This document shows, one piece after another, positions 53,700-64,000 of a stretch of 64,000 nucleotides of DNA. The notes beneath the pieces are model-generated. The model searched no databases. It was given only the letters and a program-made list of their open reading frames with translations, and had not been told where the DNA came from. Each line of letters starts with the position of its first letter. The first letter of the stretch is position 1. The position numbers were made by a program, and so were the translations under genes. Source of the stretch: Leguminivora glycinivorella (lineage: Eukaryota > Arthropoda > Insecta > Lepidoptera > Tortricidae); NCBI RefSeq assembly GCF_023078275.1, contig NC_062976.1:2232001-2296000 (forward strand), read 5' to 3'.

Positions 53700-54900
53700 A
53701 CTAATAGATAGTTTAAATCATATTCCAAATGCATATTTTTAAAATATAATTAAGATAAGCCTTTGATTCTACTTATAAGTAAATGTTTTACTGAATTTGA
53801 TGGTATGATAATATTGATTATAACGATTTAGACTACAATGCGCTTGCCTACAGAAAATATCTTAGTAACCCAAGGCGCGGAACATTCTTAAAAAACCTAC
53901 TACCGGCGTATCTTTCAAAATCGCCTTCAACATTGCTCGTTATTATCTCGATCGTATTTGACAATATTTCTTCAATAAGGACCCGCTCGTTTATAAATAG
54001 GTATGTAAATAGACCCTCGAAATACTGTTCTAAGAAACGATAAAAGAAATTTATGTTGTATAAATATGCTTCTTCGTTATATCCAAAATATCTACTGATC
54101 TCAGTTCTGAATTTATTTCATCGTAAATATAACGGTAAATTAATATTGGATGGTCCAATACTAGTAGATTAAAACGTATAAACAATGAAATAAAAAGTTA
54201 TTGTCTAGATTTTAGACTTTAGGTTAAAGGTTAGCTGGAAGAGAACCCTTAAAGGGATAAGTTCGCCTTTGTACACTTATAATATTCTCTGTATGTAATT
54301 TGTTTTGTGCAATAGTGTTTTACTACTATGCATGTACTACCTACTACTAAAAAGTGTGATGAAAAACATTGTGAATATCACGGGCGGCTGAAGTTCGGAC
54401 TCGGGCTTCAAACAGCCTCTCGTTCGTAATCCTTCACTTTCCGCCCTATTTATATTACACAATATACCAGCGGTTCTCAAACTTAGTTTCCCATGGAACC
54501 CTTTTAGAAAGCAAAATATCTGACGGAACCCTTAAATAAAAAAAAATGTTGCAATCTTTATTTTAATAAGTATTCCTATTAGTAAAATCTAATCATTAGA
54601 TTCTAATTTGAGGTATTACCTGAAACTGTTTTTAAGGTTCCGTACCAAAAAGGTACAAAAGGAATTTGGTTTTATGGAAGAGAGTCGAAGTTGCATATTA
54701 GGTAACCAAAATTCACACGGAGCCCCCAGAGAGGCTTTGCGGAGCCCCAGAGATCCGCGGAGCACACGTTGAGTATGGCTGCTGAATATACTATTGTATA
54801 AGTACTTCCATGGATTTCTGTTGCGTGACGTTGATGTGTACATATGTTAACTGTAGTTGATGCAACTGGGTCTTAGAGTTTTCAATGATGGTTAGTTTCA
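53700..54900. other. Intronic, no gene recognised
   Basis: AT-rich. No exon or named repeat could be supported. Confidence 0.4.
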
Positions 54901-54909
54901 CTAGAATTA

Positions 54910-55038
54910 CGCCGTGGCTTGCGTGGGCGACGGTCGCGCGATGGTCGCGCGACGGCAATGCGACGCATACGAAATCAAACCTTATCGATATGGAAGTATG
55001 AGACGCGACGGCGACCGTCGCCCACGCAAGACACGGCG
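54910..55038. mobile_element. CGCCGTG MITE copy 4, TTA duplication
   Basis: CGCCGTGGCTTGCG...CGCAAGACACGGCG with TTA at 54907-54909 and 55039-55041. Confidence 0.85.
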
Positions 55039-55041
55039 TTA

Positions 55042-55740
55042 CCGGGATCGGGATCAATCTTGGTATATACTGTGGGCTACATCATCACAATGACATTGAC
55101 ACTTGACACCGATAATCTGGTGCCTATTTCTTAGTTGATAAGTAACATTGTTGCTCAGCGTCAATATTTCCTTGTTGATCAACAAATGCACGGCGAAGTG
55201 TGACTATCGGACGAGAATTGTCACTGTTGTAAAATAGGCCACTGGTATCTATAAAGACTATCAAGATTCTACCCAATCCGAACCCTGGACTCGGCATCTA
55301 CCGCACATTTGGGTATGAAAGAAATCCCTTCCATTATTCAAATATAACCGTAAAAACATCAAAGGCACCTTTGTCCGGATTCCAAATTTGAATTTGAAAT
55401 TGGAAAGTTTTATTTAGTTGTTGATTTCTAAAGTAAAGCGACACCTGCCGGCTGTTTATTGAATTAACAAAGACAAGTTTTGGGTGGAGGTAAAGCTCTT
55501 ATTGCTGTTTGAGATTTTGAAGTTTTGTTTGACCAGATGGCACCCTAGGTTTTAAGTCTGGGGGCAAGTTTTGTATAATGAAATACAGTCGGCTTCATCG
55601 CATTTTTCTAGACTTTGTTCGCTTAATATTATTTCTGGCATATGCACTAGTTTTGTTCCAATTAATATCTAAGAGCCTTTTTTTTTTCACATTATCTAAT
55701 CAGATATCGGATGTAGAAAGGATGTCAAAATCAAATGTGG
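55042..55740. other. Intronic; MITE fragment at 55687-55735
   Basis: 'ttcacattatctaatcagat' then 'atcggatgtag' is a one-ended fragment of the AGTGCGTTTTCACATT MITE. The rest is unrecognised. Confidence 0.45.
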
Positions 55741-55744
55741 AGTA

Positions 55745-56466
55745 AGGTACAGCGGGACAAATTTCGACTGGGGGCAATAGTAACAGATCCATTATTACAC
55801 TATGATGTTCCTACTAGATCCATTATTACACTATGATGAGTTCTAAATGGATACATTTGAACAAACCACCTAACTACATTTACTTAGAAGATATTTTTAC
55901 AGTGATAGTACTCGGTCATACTGGAGTATATTAAACCGGGAAAGTGTATAGCTGTACGATGTTTGTTTCGAAAACGGCAAAACAAAGCTACGTAAAAACA
56001 CCCTGTTTATGTGATTTTTAAATGAAACTCATTGAAGGGATGGAGAGTGAAATAGGATACTTTTACGTACCACTTAACTGTAACTGGCCACTTCAATGAC
56101 ATGTGCAGTTTTCCCGCCGAACCTTTACGACATTTACAACAAACAATTATTGTTGACATGACAGACAGTGTTATTGTGACATGTGATAATGCACATGATG
56201 ATTTTTTTTAGACGAAATTATAATTAATTTTTTTGTTAGGAAAATGAAATCAAAAAAGTTACATGAAAAGATTTCTTAATTTATATTTAAAGTTAATTAT
56301 TTTAATGTAAAGTATCATGTGTTAAAATATCTGCAAGTTCTGCAACTAATAAATTAGGACCTTATATAACCGGTGGACACTCTATTTAATAATGGAAACA
56401 TTGTAAAACATGGAAAAAATGAACCAGTTACATTTGCCTTCCGTCGAGATTGGCCCTGCTGTACCT
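55745..56466. mobile_element. AGGTACAGCGG MITE copy carrying the mariner empty site
   Basis: Inverted ends with TA flanks (55743-55744, 56467-56468), enlarged by about 500 bp of unrelated internal DNA. Near the right end, 'gaaccagttacatttgcc' corresponds to the sequence that the mariner interrupts in the copy at 14266-15723. Confidence 0.8.
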
Positions 56467-56479
56467 TACCTACATGTCT

Positions 56480-56920
56480 TATCTTATCTTATCTTAAATC
56501 TGCGGGGGCCCTTACGGATACACTTCGACCCATCGGGATCTTTTGTGCAATTACCCCCTACGATCTTAAGATCCTTCAGCTATTCAGGAGCTTCTCGATC
56601 ATCTCCACGTATCGGATTATGAGCCTCATGGGTAGCTCTCTGAAGTCCTTTGATGCCAGGTAACCTGCTCCAAAGTTTTTTTTTCTCCAAAATTCTTTGT
56701 CTGGCGAGGGCGTGACATTCACACATTAGATGTCTGACTGTCTCTTCCTCTTCGCCACACATGCGACAATCAGTGTTGTCGGCGTGTCCCATCTTGGTCA
56801 GAATTCCTTTGACCCCGTAATGGCCTGTGAACACCCCCGTTATAATTTGGAGTTGTCTTTTGCCTAGTTTCCCTAGCTTTTTGCTCCATCCAGAATCTAC
56901 CTTCTGCATAAAGAGCTTTG
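56480..56920 (-). pseudogene. LINE RNase H/C-terminal fragment
   Basis: Minus-strand frame with 'KRQLQIITGVFTGHYGVKGI', then 'CRMCGEEEETVRHLMCECHA' and 'LARQR', the CxxC..H..C zinc knuckle that follows the RNase H domain in I/R1/Loa-type elements. The 3' end is a (TAAGA)n tail (TCTTA on plus, 56477-56497). 5'-truncated; located directly beside the MITE end. Confidence 0.75.
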
Positions 56921-57699
56921 CGTGCTACCTACATGTCGGTACTTAAGAAAAATTATAATGTGCAAAAACTACCCACATACAAATAGCCATAAATAGCATA
57001 CCACACGTACCATAAATAAGATTTTTAAGGCTTAACATTATCTTGAAACTCAAGCACCTTGTTAACTCAAGCACCTTGGACATTCTCCATAACTTCGTCT
57101 TCAAACTTTAACCGCCAACTTGCCAGTAAGTATAGCCAACAAGATCAAGTATTAAAGGGAGTTACTGTCAAAGTAAAATGTGTAATTACAGTGCATAGAC
57201 TGCCATTTCTCGACACAGGCTTAAAACTTATGAACCTCAGTTTTGACAATTTGTCCCATATTGTTAGCTTGATATGTGTTAAAATGTCAAAATATTATTA
57301 GCGCCATCTAGCCAAGCGTTCCTCAAAGGTGTAACGCCATCTTTTCCACCGTACCTTTACCTCTAGGGCTTTCTAGGTAAGTTTTTTTCTTAGACTGGAT
57401 CCGTCTATACGGTGTTATAGATGTCTTTGAGTATAGTAACAATTACGCGCCTTGACAACTTAATACCGTAGTAAACCGCCGGTCATCTCGGCAAATTAAA
57501 AAGTTGCTGTCCATAAACTATCCTTACTTTTTTAATTAAAGGCACGAGATTTCTCGAGTTATTGATGGAGCCAGGAGATTGTTTTAAGATTGAAAATGTT
57601 TCTTGGAAAATCGCTGAGCTTTTAAACGAGAAAATACTGGAGAGGTTTATTTTTGTTTTGATATACTATATATAATACTGGCCTTAGCGTCTATTTCAG
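56921..57699. other. Intronic, no gene recognised
   Basis: AT-rich sequence without supported features. Confidence 0.4.
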
Positions 57700-57990
57700 A
57701 CGATTTATGATGCAATGTCCGAGAGACATCGCTTTTGATGACTAAAGAGACCTATGCGAGAGCGACATATTTTGCCACATAGCTGACAAGGGAAGCTTGC
57801 AACCGATTGCGACGTTTCGCTATGGTGTCTTCTTTCCCTTTTGTCAGCAAGTGCCGCAAACCAGGTCTCATCGACGAACTTGCGACCCTCCAACGCACCT
57901 TCGCCACTCCGTCCGCTTCTCCGCAAGCTTCTCCCAGTTTTCCTGCCATGTCCCTCTTGGCGCAGTCTTTGAAGTAAAGCAATGGTCTCC
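57700..57990 (-). pseudogene. LINE C-terminal fragment with frameshifts
   Basis: Three overlapping minus frames together give 'RPLLYFKDCAKRDM', then 'NWEKLAEKRTEWR', then '..FPCQLCGKICRSRIGLFSH', the known C-terminal order of a LINE family ending in a C2HC zinc finger (CxxCGxxCxSRIGLxSHxxxC). Two shifts separate them, so the copy is dead. Confidence 0.7.
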
Positions 57991-58074
57991 CAACATCTCT
58001 TTTGACAAAATCGGATACTTTATAATTCTTAGGTTTATTATGGGACGTTTCTTTGAAATCATGAAATTTAGAAC

Positions 58075-58185
58075 GTGGGTGAAATCAAGGGTGAACAGGA
58101 ATCTTCTGGGCGAGCTCACTCCATCGTAGGTCACGTCCTTGCCTTTGGCTAGTCTGTGGCAAAGAGTAGGCCAATTTATAATTTA
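58075..58185 (+). pseudogene. LINE 3' end, LLGELTPS family, plus copy
   Basis: 'VKSRVNRNLLGELTPS' followed by TAG and the shared 3' UTR, ending in an A-rich tail at about 58180. Confidence 0.65.
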
Positions 58186-58186
58186 A

Positions 58187-58440
58187 AAAACCCCCGACCG
58201 TGACATAGTAGACAGATTTTCATGAAACATAGCTAAGAACACTCCCGACTAACTCAGCTTTCAGACAGAAAAAACTAAATCTAAATAGGTTCATCCGTTC
58301 AGGAGCTACGACGCCACAGACAGACACACACACAGACAGACAGACAAACAGACAACAGACATACAGACAGACGGACAGACAGACAGACAGACACATCAAA
58401 CTTATAACACCCCGTCGTTTTTGCGTCGGGGGTTAAAAAA
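58187..58440 (-). repeat. Dispersed (TGTC)n repeat, full inverted copy
   Basis: 'aaacccccgaccgtgacata' to 'cgtcgtttttgcgtcggggg'. ACCCCCGAC is present at both ends in inverted form. Lies head-on to the preceding LINE tail. Confidence 0.75.
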
Positions 58441-60814
58441 AATGCCGGAGTCTAAACTTCGAGCTACAGACCAATAGGTTTTCGTACGGACACAAATAGG
58501 CATTTTCTTAAAATCGGCGAAGACTTTTTCTCCGGTACTGAAAACACATCTTTTTGGAAGTAAATACCTACTACGCGCATAGATGAAACACTATATGTTC
58601 ATCAGATAAATCCTAGTAAATATAAATGTGTAAAATAATTATAATATTAATCCTAAGTTAATCTAATTACCTACTTGTTGCCCTCTTAATATTGCTGTAC
58701 CCTTACAGGGTGTCACATGTATACCTCTATGTTCCACTCCATCCATGCTTGTAATGTGATATGCAAGATTCTATTCTACACTACTTGTAAACTGAAATAG
58801 TACCTACAGTAATTTGAACATGGAAAAATTCACCAATACGATCAAGATTTGCACTTTGCAGCATTGAATATTTTTTTAGAATTACTGACAATTTTAATTA
58901 TAATGCAGATTGTTAGAAAAGAACGAATGTTCTATCACACTGTCACAGATCTCCTATGCTTTCTAAGCCTACTTAACTGCTGTTTTAATTGGAGGTAGTC
59001 TCAAAGAAAATTGCTTATGATCTGCAGAATTTTCAGAATTAAGAACAAGACCCTACTCTACTAGAAATCATCGGAAAGATAATATTGTCTTGTAAACTAT
59101 AAAAAAGTTATCTACCCATATATTAAATATGCCTTATTCTACCAAAAAGATGGATTTCCCAGATATACACAGTCGTTAAATTATATTGGTCACCCATTAA
59201 TACTCCCTCATTACACCTGCGATCTCTTCGCGCCCTAATTTGGCGGGGTTCCAAGTTGTCGAAAATTACGCGGCTACTTCCGATTATCTCCGAACACTTC
59301 CGATCGCTTCCGAGACTCGATTACTTATTCCTAGTCTTTCATCTTTTGAACCCAAAGAGAACCGCAACTACTCGTAGTCTGGTCCCTAACATATCTGTGG
59401 TCAACTGTAAGGGCCTATGCAGCGTGTATATCTATCTGTTCCATGAATATTTTTAATTATTTTTAGGCTTAAGGAGCCATGTAGTTAACATGGTTTTTGT
59501 TTTGAGTTTTTCATCAATGAGATTTTTTTTTCAATACAATCATAATAATTCAGCACGCAATGTAAACGTGTTACTTCTACATCAATTAGCGTACCTACCT
59601 AATCGTCATTACAACATGGCGTTTATGTCATGTCAAATTAAGTTGGACGGCGTACATTGCTGCTTGGACAGATAAACATTTTCTGAAAATTAGGGATACC
59701 TACATTTGTATGGAGAAGCGATCGCGCGTCCATTCCCCTCTTAATGGAATTCTTCCTCTGTGTTTGTGCAGTGAACGGGTACTGCATCCGCGGAACTATT
59801 GAATGCACTCTATCAAAAGCTCAGCTTCCTGGCTGTGAAATGAAGGAGCATTCATCTATTGATTCCGTTTCTTATACCAATCTTTATTGTCCCAGAGCTG
59901 TAAGAACCTCTTTTTAACACATGACAGCGTCCACAAAACAAGTACTTAAAAACCAATATTTCGCTTACTTTAAACATAATCCTACACATGTTACATTTTT
60001 GCGGATCTTCGATAGTGAGTATTGTACGGTATTAATTTATCACGCAGGATTTATTTATTATGTAATTTATCATTAACTTTTATTTTTAAACAAGTGCTGT
60101 GGCAGAGTCTGTCATTTCTATTCAAATGACATTTCAGTAAGTTGATAGAAATCGTATATTTGTTCCTAATCGATTCAACCAATTCGAAATTAATCGTTAG
60201 ATTTGGCAGACGATACGTCTTAGCCACATCGATTTTGACACAATTGTTTTGAAGTATGTTCACTTCAATTGTGTCAAAAATGTGAACTTACAAATCCGGG
60301 ATATTAGTCGTTTCCTTAAGATAAGATTTTATCGTAGTAAGCTTAACCAAAGAGTGTATTTTATACATGTACATTGTACATTTTTTTTAAAAAAAAAAGC
60401 CAAAATGCAACTTCGTTTCAACGACGCAAAATTTTTGATGTCATCTATGCAGGCTGTACTCCTTCCAATTCCATAATTTCTACATTTATAATTTAGTTGG
60501 TCAGAAAGAAATTAAATTTACAATATTCCGTCAAACATGACAACTTTACCGTTTGTGGTAACTTTAGAAATTTATTGTAGGTAAAGTTGCGACAATGAAT
60601 GCCACAGGTTCAAGGTGTAGGTGCCTAATTAATAGACAGTAGCATTAATTTTTTTTTGGGATTTATTTGTTGATATTCATAATACTCGTATGACAGTCTA
60701 AAAATCTTGCCCATGAAAACCAATCTGGGTTTTTGCCAAAAAAGCTGAGTGTAAAAAATTACGTGGTATAAAATAGCAAATACAAATAGCTTTATAAGTA
60801 ATATTTTAAAAAGT
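58441..60814. other. Intronic, no gene recognised
   Basis: 59255-59330 repeats the 7-mer 'cttccga'. 60225-60290 forms a hairpin ('gattttgacacaattgtt' versus 'caattgtgtcaaaaatgtg'). Nothing else was identified. Confidence 0.4.
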
Positions 60815-61200
60815 CACTAAGAGATCGAAAGCGAGTAAATATCATTATTTTACCTTTTTTCACGGTCACGTGGTCACAGAAGATTACCATTGATGCAACC
60901 TGGCCAATATATGAGTACAAAACGCGAGCACTTAGTGGTATAACGGCTCAGCTACATTGGTCTAAGCGCGACAGCGGTGAGCTGCGACCATACATTAGAG
61001 CGAGACACAGCGATGGGACTTTTCATTCGCACGTATGGCTGCCGCTCACCGCTGTCGCGCTTAGACCAATGTCGTGGCCGGGCCGTAAGATACAACAAGT
61101 GAGGAACCTTAGGCGACCACCGCCGTCCAGCTTGTGGTACTCACGCTGGAGGGATTTGCTCCAAAATATAATGCTATCTAATTATATAAAAGATGACGAT
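60815..61200 (-). pseudogene. Decayed copy 1 of CUB exon a and downstream intron
   Basis: 60815-60942 matches the intron stretch at 61449-61575 ('gaaagcgagtaaatatcatt', 'attttaccttttttcacggt'). 61096-61170 keeps the exon's 3' border ('aaccttaggcg') and its 5' part ('accgccgtccagctt'), but about 140 bp of coding sequence between them are deleted. A palindromic MITE sits between the two parts. Confidence 0.7.
60944..61082. mobile_element. Palindromic MITE inside exon copy 1
   Basis: 'acattggtctaagcgcgaca' then 'gcggtgagc' and inverse 'gctcaccgctgtcgcgctta' then 'gaccaatgt'. Arms of about 30 bp. Confidence 0.75.
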
Positions 61201-61594
61201 GATGATGTCCTACCAGACGTATCGGTTGACGGCGATATCCTGATCAATTTATATAAAAGAAGAAACTGACTAACTGATACATCAACGCGCAGCCGAAACC
61301 GCTGGTCCTAGAGATTCCAAAGGCACGTAGGTTCCTTACAAGGTGTAGAAGAGTCACTTACTAAGGGAGTGAAATGGGGGTCTTAAGTTCTTCCAAAGAC
61401 TTGAACGTCAAAGGTGAAGCCGCGGGCAAAAGCTAGTAATATTTAAAGTTACTAAGAGTTCGAAAGCGAGTAAATATCATTATTTTACCTTTTTTCACGG
61501 TCATTGGTCACGGAAGATCAGCCAATGGAACCTGTCCAATATATGTGTACAAAATGCGAGCTCTTAGTGGTATAAGATACAATGTGTGAGTAAC

Positions 61595-61794
61595 CTTAGG
61601 CGGCGCCGTGTCGTGCGCGCCGTCGTACACGTACAGGTGGTCGTTGCAGTCCAGCTGCAGCAGGTCGAAGTGCAGGATGAACCGCTGCAGGATGCTGTGC
61701 GTTTGGAACGTGACCGTGCAGTCCAGGTTGCGCTCGTTCCGCGACCACAGCACGCCGCCATCCAGCTTGCTCTACTCACGCTGGAGGCAGTTCC
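61595..61794 (-). pseudogene. Copy 2 of CUB exon a, coding part preserved but no usable acceptor
   Basis: 61595-61770 differs from exon a at two sites in 176 bp (CAG/CAA and GAC/GAT), both synonymous. The donor is kept. Upstream, homology fades into '..ctccagcgtgagtag', with a TAG directly before the shared frame. None of the AGs there is in a position that would enter the CUB frame in phase 1. So it is an exon duplicate that looks unusable as a substitute for exon a. Confidence 0.75.
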
Positions 61795-61954
61795 TCCACA
61801 AAATATACTACATTTGAAGTCACTAAGATGTCGAAAGCGAGTAATAGGATGCATTGGGGTAATTTCGAAGTACAGAAATGCTCTGGTAATTTCGAAAGGG
61901 GAATCTTGATATGATAGATATAATAGTGATTTTTATGTGACTTTCGAAATTATC

Positions 61955-62228
61955 CCAATACAAGTGCGAAAAAAAAAGTTCGAAGAGAGTGGCGATAAAT
62001 TAAAACACGACCGAAGGGCCAATGCAACCTAATACATTACGATACAAGTGCGAAAAAAGAAAGTTCGAAAAGAGTGGCGATACATTAAAACCCTCCCTTC
62101 GGTCGTGTTTTAAATCGACACGAGTTACGAATTTCCTTTTCGCAATTGTATCGTACAACGTTTTTCCAACAAGAAAAATACTCACTTTTCGCACTAGTGC
62201 GATGAAAAAGCACCATCTGTACTGAAAA
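61955..62228. repeat. Inverted-repeat family 'gatacaagtgcg'
   Basis: Two direct copies of 'acaagtgcgaaaaa.aaagtt' (61965, 62045) and the inverse 'acgaatttccttttcgcaat' at 62127. Same family as the core at 44539-44765. Lies in the intron between CUB exon a and its copy 2. Confidence 0.6.
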
Positions 62229-62370
62229 TAACACTATTTTACCTTTTTTTTCCGACGTTTCGGCCAGGTCGCGCCATGGTCACAGAAGAGCAAGCAGTGC
62301 AACCTACTGGCCTATAATGTGTACAAAACGCGAGCACTTAAAGCGTTATAAGATACAACAAGTGAGTAAC

Positions 62371-62594
62371 CTTAGGCGGCGCCGTGTCGTGCGCGCCGTC
62401 GTACACGTACAGGTGGTCGTTGCAGTCCAGCTGCAGCAGGTCGAAGTGCAGGATGAACCGCTGCAGGATGCTGTGCGTCTGGAACGTGACCGTGCAGTCC
62501 AGGTTGCGCTCGTTCCGCGACCACAGCACGCCGCCGTCCAGCTTGCGATACTGACGTTGCAGGAAATGGTCCTTGCATAAGGAGTCCATGTAAT
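62371..62594 (-). CDS. Gene 1 CUB exon a (first half of the CUB domain)
   Basis: 224 bp, acceptor 'ttctgctctttccag', donor GTTACT (weak but GT), entry phase 1 (two bases AT), exit phase 0. It encodes 'YMDSLCKDHF', 'GGVLWSRNERNLDCTVTF', 'ILQRFILHFDLLQLDCNDHL' and 'YVYDGAHDTAPPK': two cysteines of the first CUB loop, the F..FDL strand and the C.D.(L/I).(V/I).DG calcium-binding loop. CUB domains mediate protein-protein contacts outside the cell. Together with exon b it makes one complete CUB with four cysteines. Further 5' exons were not found before the window's end. The exon is very GC-rich compared with its introns, and two downstream partial copies exist. Confidence 0.9.
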
Positions 62595-62649
62595 CTGGAA
62601 AGAGCAGAAGAGAGTCTTGAGTTTTTGAGTTCTTAGATCTTCGATTTAT

Positions 62650-62865
62650 AAATAAATATTGGAGACACCTTACACAGATCAACTTAGCCCCAAACTAAGC
62701 AAAGCTTGTACTATGGGTGCTAAGCGACGATATACATACTTAAATAGATAAATACATACTTATATACATAGAAAACATCCATGACTCAGGAACAAATATC
62801 TGTGCTCATCACACAAACAAATGCCCTTACTACCCACTGCCAACTGAGCCAGACCGGTCGTCATT
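62650..62865 (-). mobile_element. SINE family 2, minus copy beside CUB exon a
   Basis: 'cttacacagatcaacttagc' (3' part inverted) to 'aaatgcccttactac' (head inverted). Starts about 55 bp upstream of the exon a acceptor. Confidence 0.75.
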
Positions 62866-62892
62866 TGTGCGGGTTGTACTAGGTGCCATTCG

Positions 62893-63110
62893 GGTTGACG
62901 TCCGGTCTGGCCTAGCACGTAGTGACCCTGCCTGCTACGCCGCGGTCCCGGGTTCGAATCCCGGTAAGGCCGGGCATTTATTTGTGTGATGCGCACAGAT
63001 ATCAGTATTTGTATATTATATCGTTGTCTGAATACCTGCAAAGCCTTCTTGAGCTTACCGTGGGGCTCAGTCAATCTGTGTAAGCATGTCCTACAATATG
63101 TATTTATTAT
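62893..63110 (+). mobile_element. SINE family 2, plus copy
   Basis: Head 'gtccggtctggcctagcacg' with B box GGGTTCGAATCCC; body with 'cttcttgagcttaccgtggg'. Head-to-head with the previous copy. Confidence 0.85.
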
Positions 63111-63715
63111 TTATGTATCTATTATAACAAAGGTACCATTCGGATTCGGAGTACATTGGCATTACTACAGTGGTACTGTGGCGCAAAACTGACAAGTAGA
63201 TAAGAAATCATGAGAGAACAAGACATCAACGTCATGGATGTCTTCTTCTAGGTTCTTGTGAATGCGGATTTCAATAAAATACCATTGTAGAACTTTACAA
63301 GGCGGACAAGGCGTATCATTATTGAAGTTGCCAAAAAAAAATCAAAGATTTAGACATTATTCATCGCGGGTGGCGATGGATGGCGCGAACTTCGCCGGGA
63401 GTGTAAGAATTCTAGTATATGAAGCGCTTAACCATGTCCTAAAAGACCTAAAACCAGTATTACCTTACTTTATTAAATGCTCCTCTTATTTACGTTTTAA
63501 TATGTAAGCAAGAAAACAACAGCTTAAGACAAAATCTCACATAACGGAGCAAACAATAGTAAGGTAAATTATGTATCCAATATGCCAGGACAATCCCTGT
63601 CGCGGTTACCTCCGCTGCTTTATTTAATTCAAACGCTCGTATAAATAATGCAAGACTGCCATGTCACATTACACCGGGGCCGATTCTAAAATATTTAATC
63701 TATTTACAGTTTATT
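63111..63715. other. No gene recognised
   Basis: An 81-codon open frame at 63262-63507 has no recognisable domain or splice context. Confidence 0.35.
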
Positions 63716-63719
63716 TTTA

Positions 63720-63968
63720 CACTGAGAGAAAATACAACCAGTTTTCATGTTCGTTCAACAAGTTTTTTGGTTAAAATAGCGCCTACGTGCTCTTTGGTTC
63801 AAACAACAGGCTACTTGTCATTTGAATCGGCAATATATTTGAATCAACAAGTCGATTTTATAAAAACAACCTGACACATATTGTTTTAAACATACGTTTG
63901 GCTGATTCAAATGGATAAACCGCAACAAGTCGAACTTGTTAAATTCACAATGCAAATTTCTCTCAGTG
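63720..63968. mobile_element. MITE, CACTGAGAGAAA ends
   Basis: CACTGAGAGAAA at 63720 and inverse TTTCTCTCAGTG ending at 63968. Internal 'caacaagt' units change strand across the middle ('aacttgtt', 'cgacttgttgcgg'). The TSD is ambiguous (TTT or TA). Confidence 0.75.
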
Positions 63969-64000
63969 TAATTTTAGAAGGTGGAGGAGGTACGGCTAGG

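Noticed and set aside
61586..61909. Plus-strand frames 'RRRRVVRAVVHVQVVVAVQLQQ' in the CUB copies
   Set aside because: Antisense reading of the CUB exon; repeated at 62317-62580 for the same reason.

Overview
The window is AT-rich eukaryotic DNA with small intron-separated exons and very dense interspersed repeats. The repeat content (tRNA-derived SINEs, many short palindromic TIR elements, the 'GCGAAGCCGCGGGCAAAAGCTAGT'-type tails written here only in part, RTE- and Jockey-like LINE tails, a CsRn1/Kabuki-like Ty3/gypsy element, a mariner and a Penelope-like element) points to a lepidopteran (moth or butterfly) genome. No bacterial features, rRNA genes or CRISPR arrays were seen.

Host genes, both on the minus strand. 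(1) Five exons form a phase-consistent 3' part of one gene: CUB first half (62371-62594), CUB second half (46060-46204), a six-cysteine LDL-receptor class A module (27140-27262), a transmembrane exon with a basic stop-transfer stretch (26649-26783) and a GC-rich terminal exon (22222-22349). Phases are 1->0, 0->1, 1->1, 1->1, 1->stop, so the chain reads through without a break. The product is a single-pass membrane protein with CUB and LDLa ectodomains, of the general type of Neto or LEV-10. The 5' exons lie to the right of the window or were not recognised. (2) At 12824-12899 a signal-peptide exon with a clean donor begins a second, secreted or membrane protein whose other exons lie to the left.

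Mobile DNA fills the introns and the intergenic space. An intact Ty3/gypsy element (27492-32463) sits about 230 bp upstream of the LDLa exon, antisense to the gene. An intact DD34D mariner (14425-15684) is nested inside a TA-flanked MITE, and a paralogous MITE at 55745-56466 preserves the empty site. A 2.7 kb long inverted repeat built of about 370 bp units occupies the last intron. Decayed LINE pieces of several clades, a Penelope GIY-YIG fragment, two SINE families and at least a dozen MITE families, several nested, make up most of the rest.

The most unusual pattern: three of the five recognised exons of gene 1 (CUB exon a, LDLa, terminal exon) each have partial tandem copies on their downstream side. 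The copies are more decayed or more truncated with distance from the intact exon. One CUB copy differs from the real exon at only two synonymous sites over 176 bp yet has no usable, frame-compatible acceptor.
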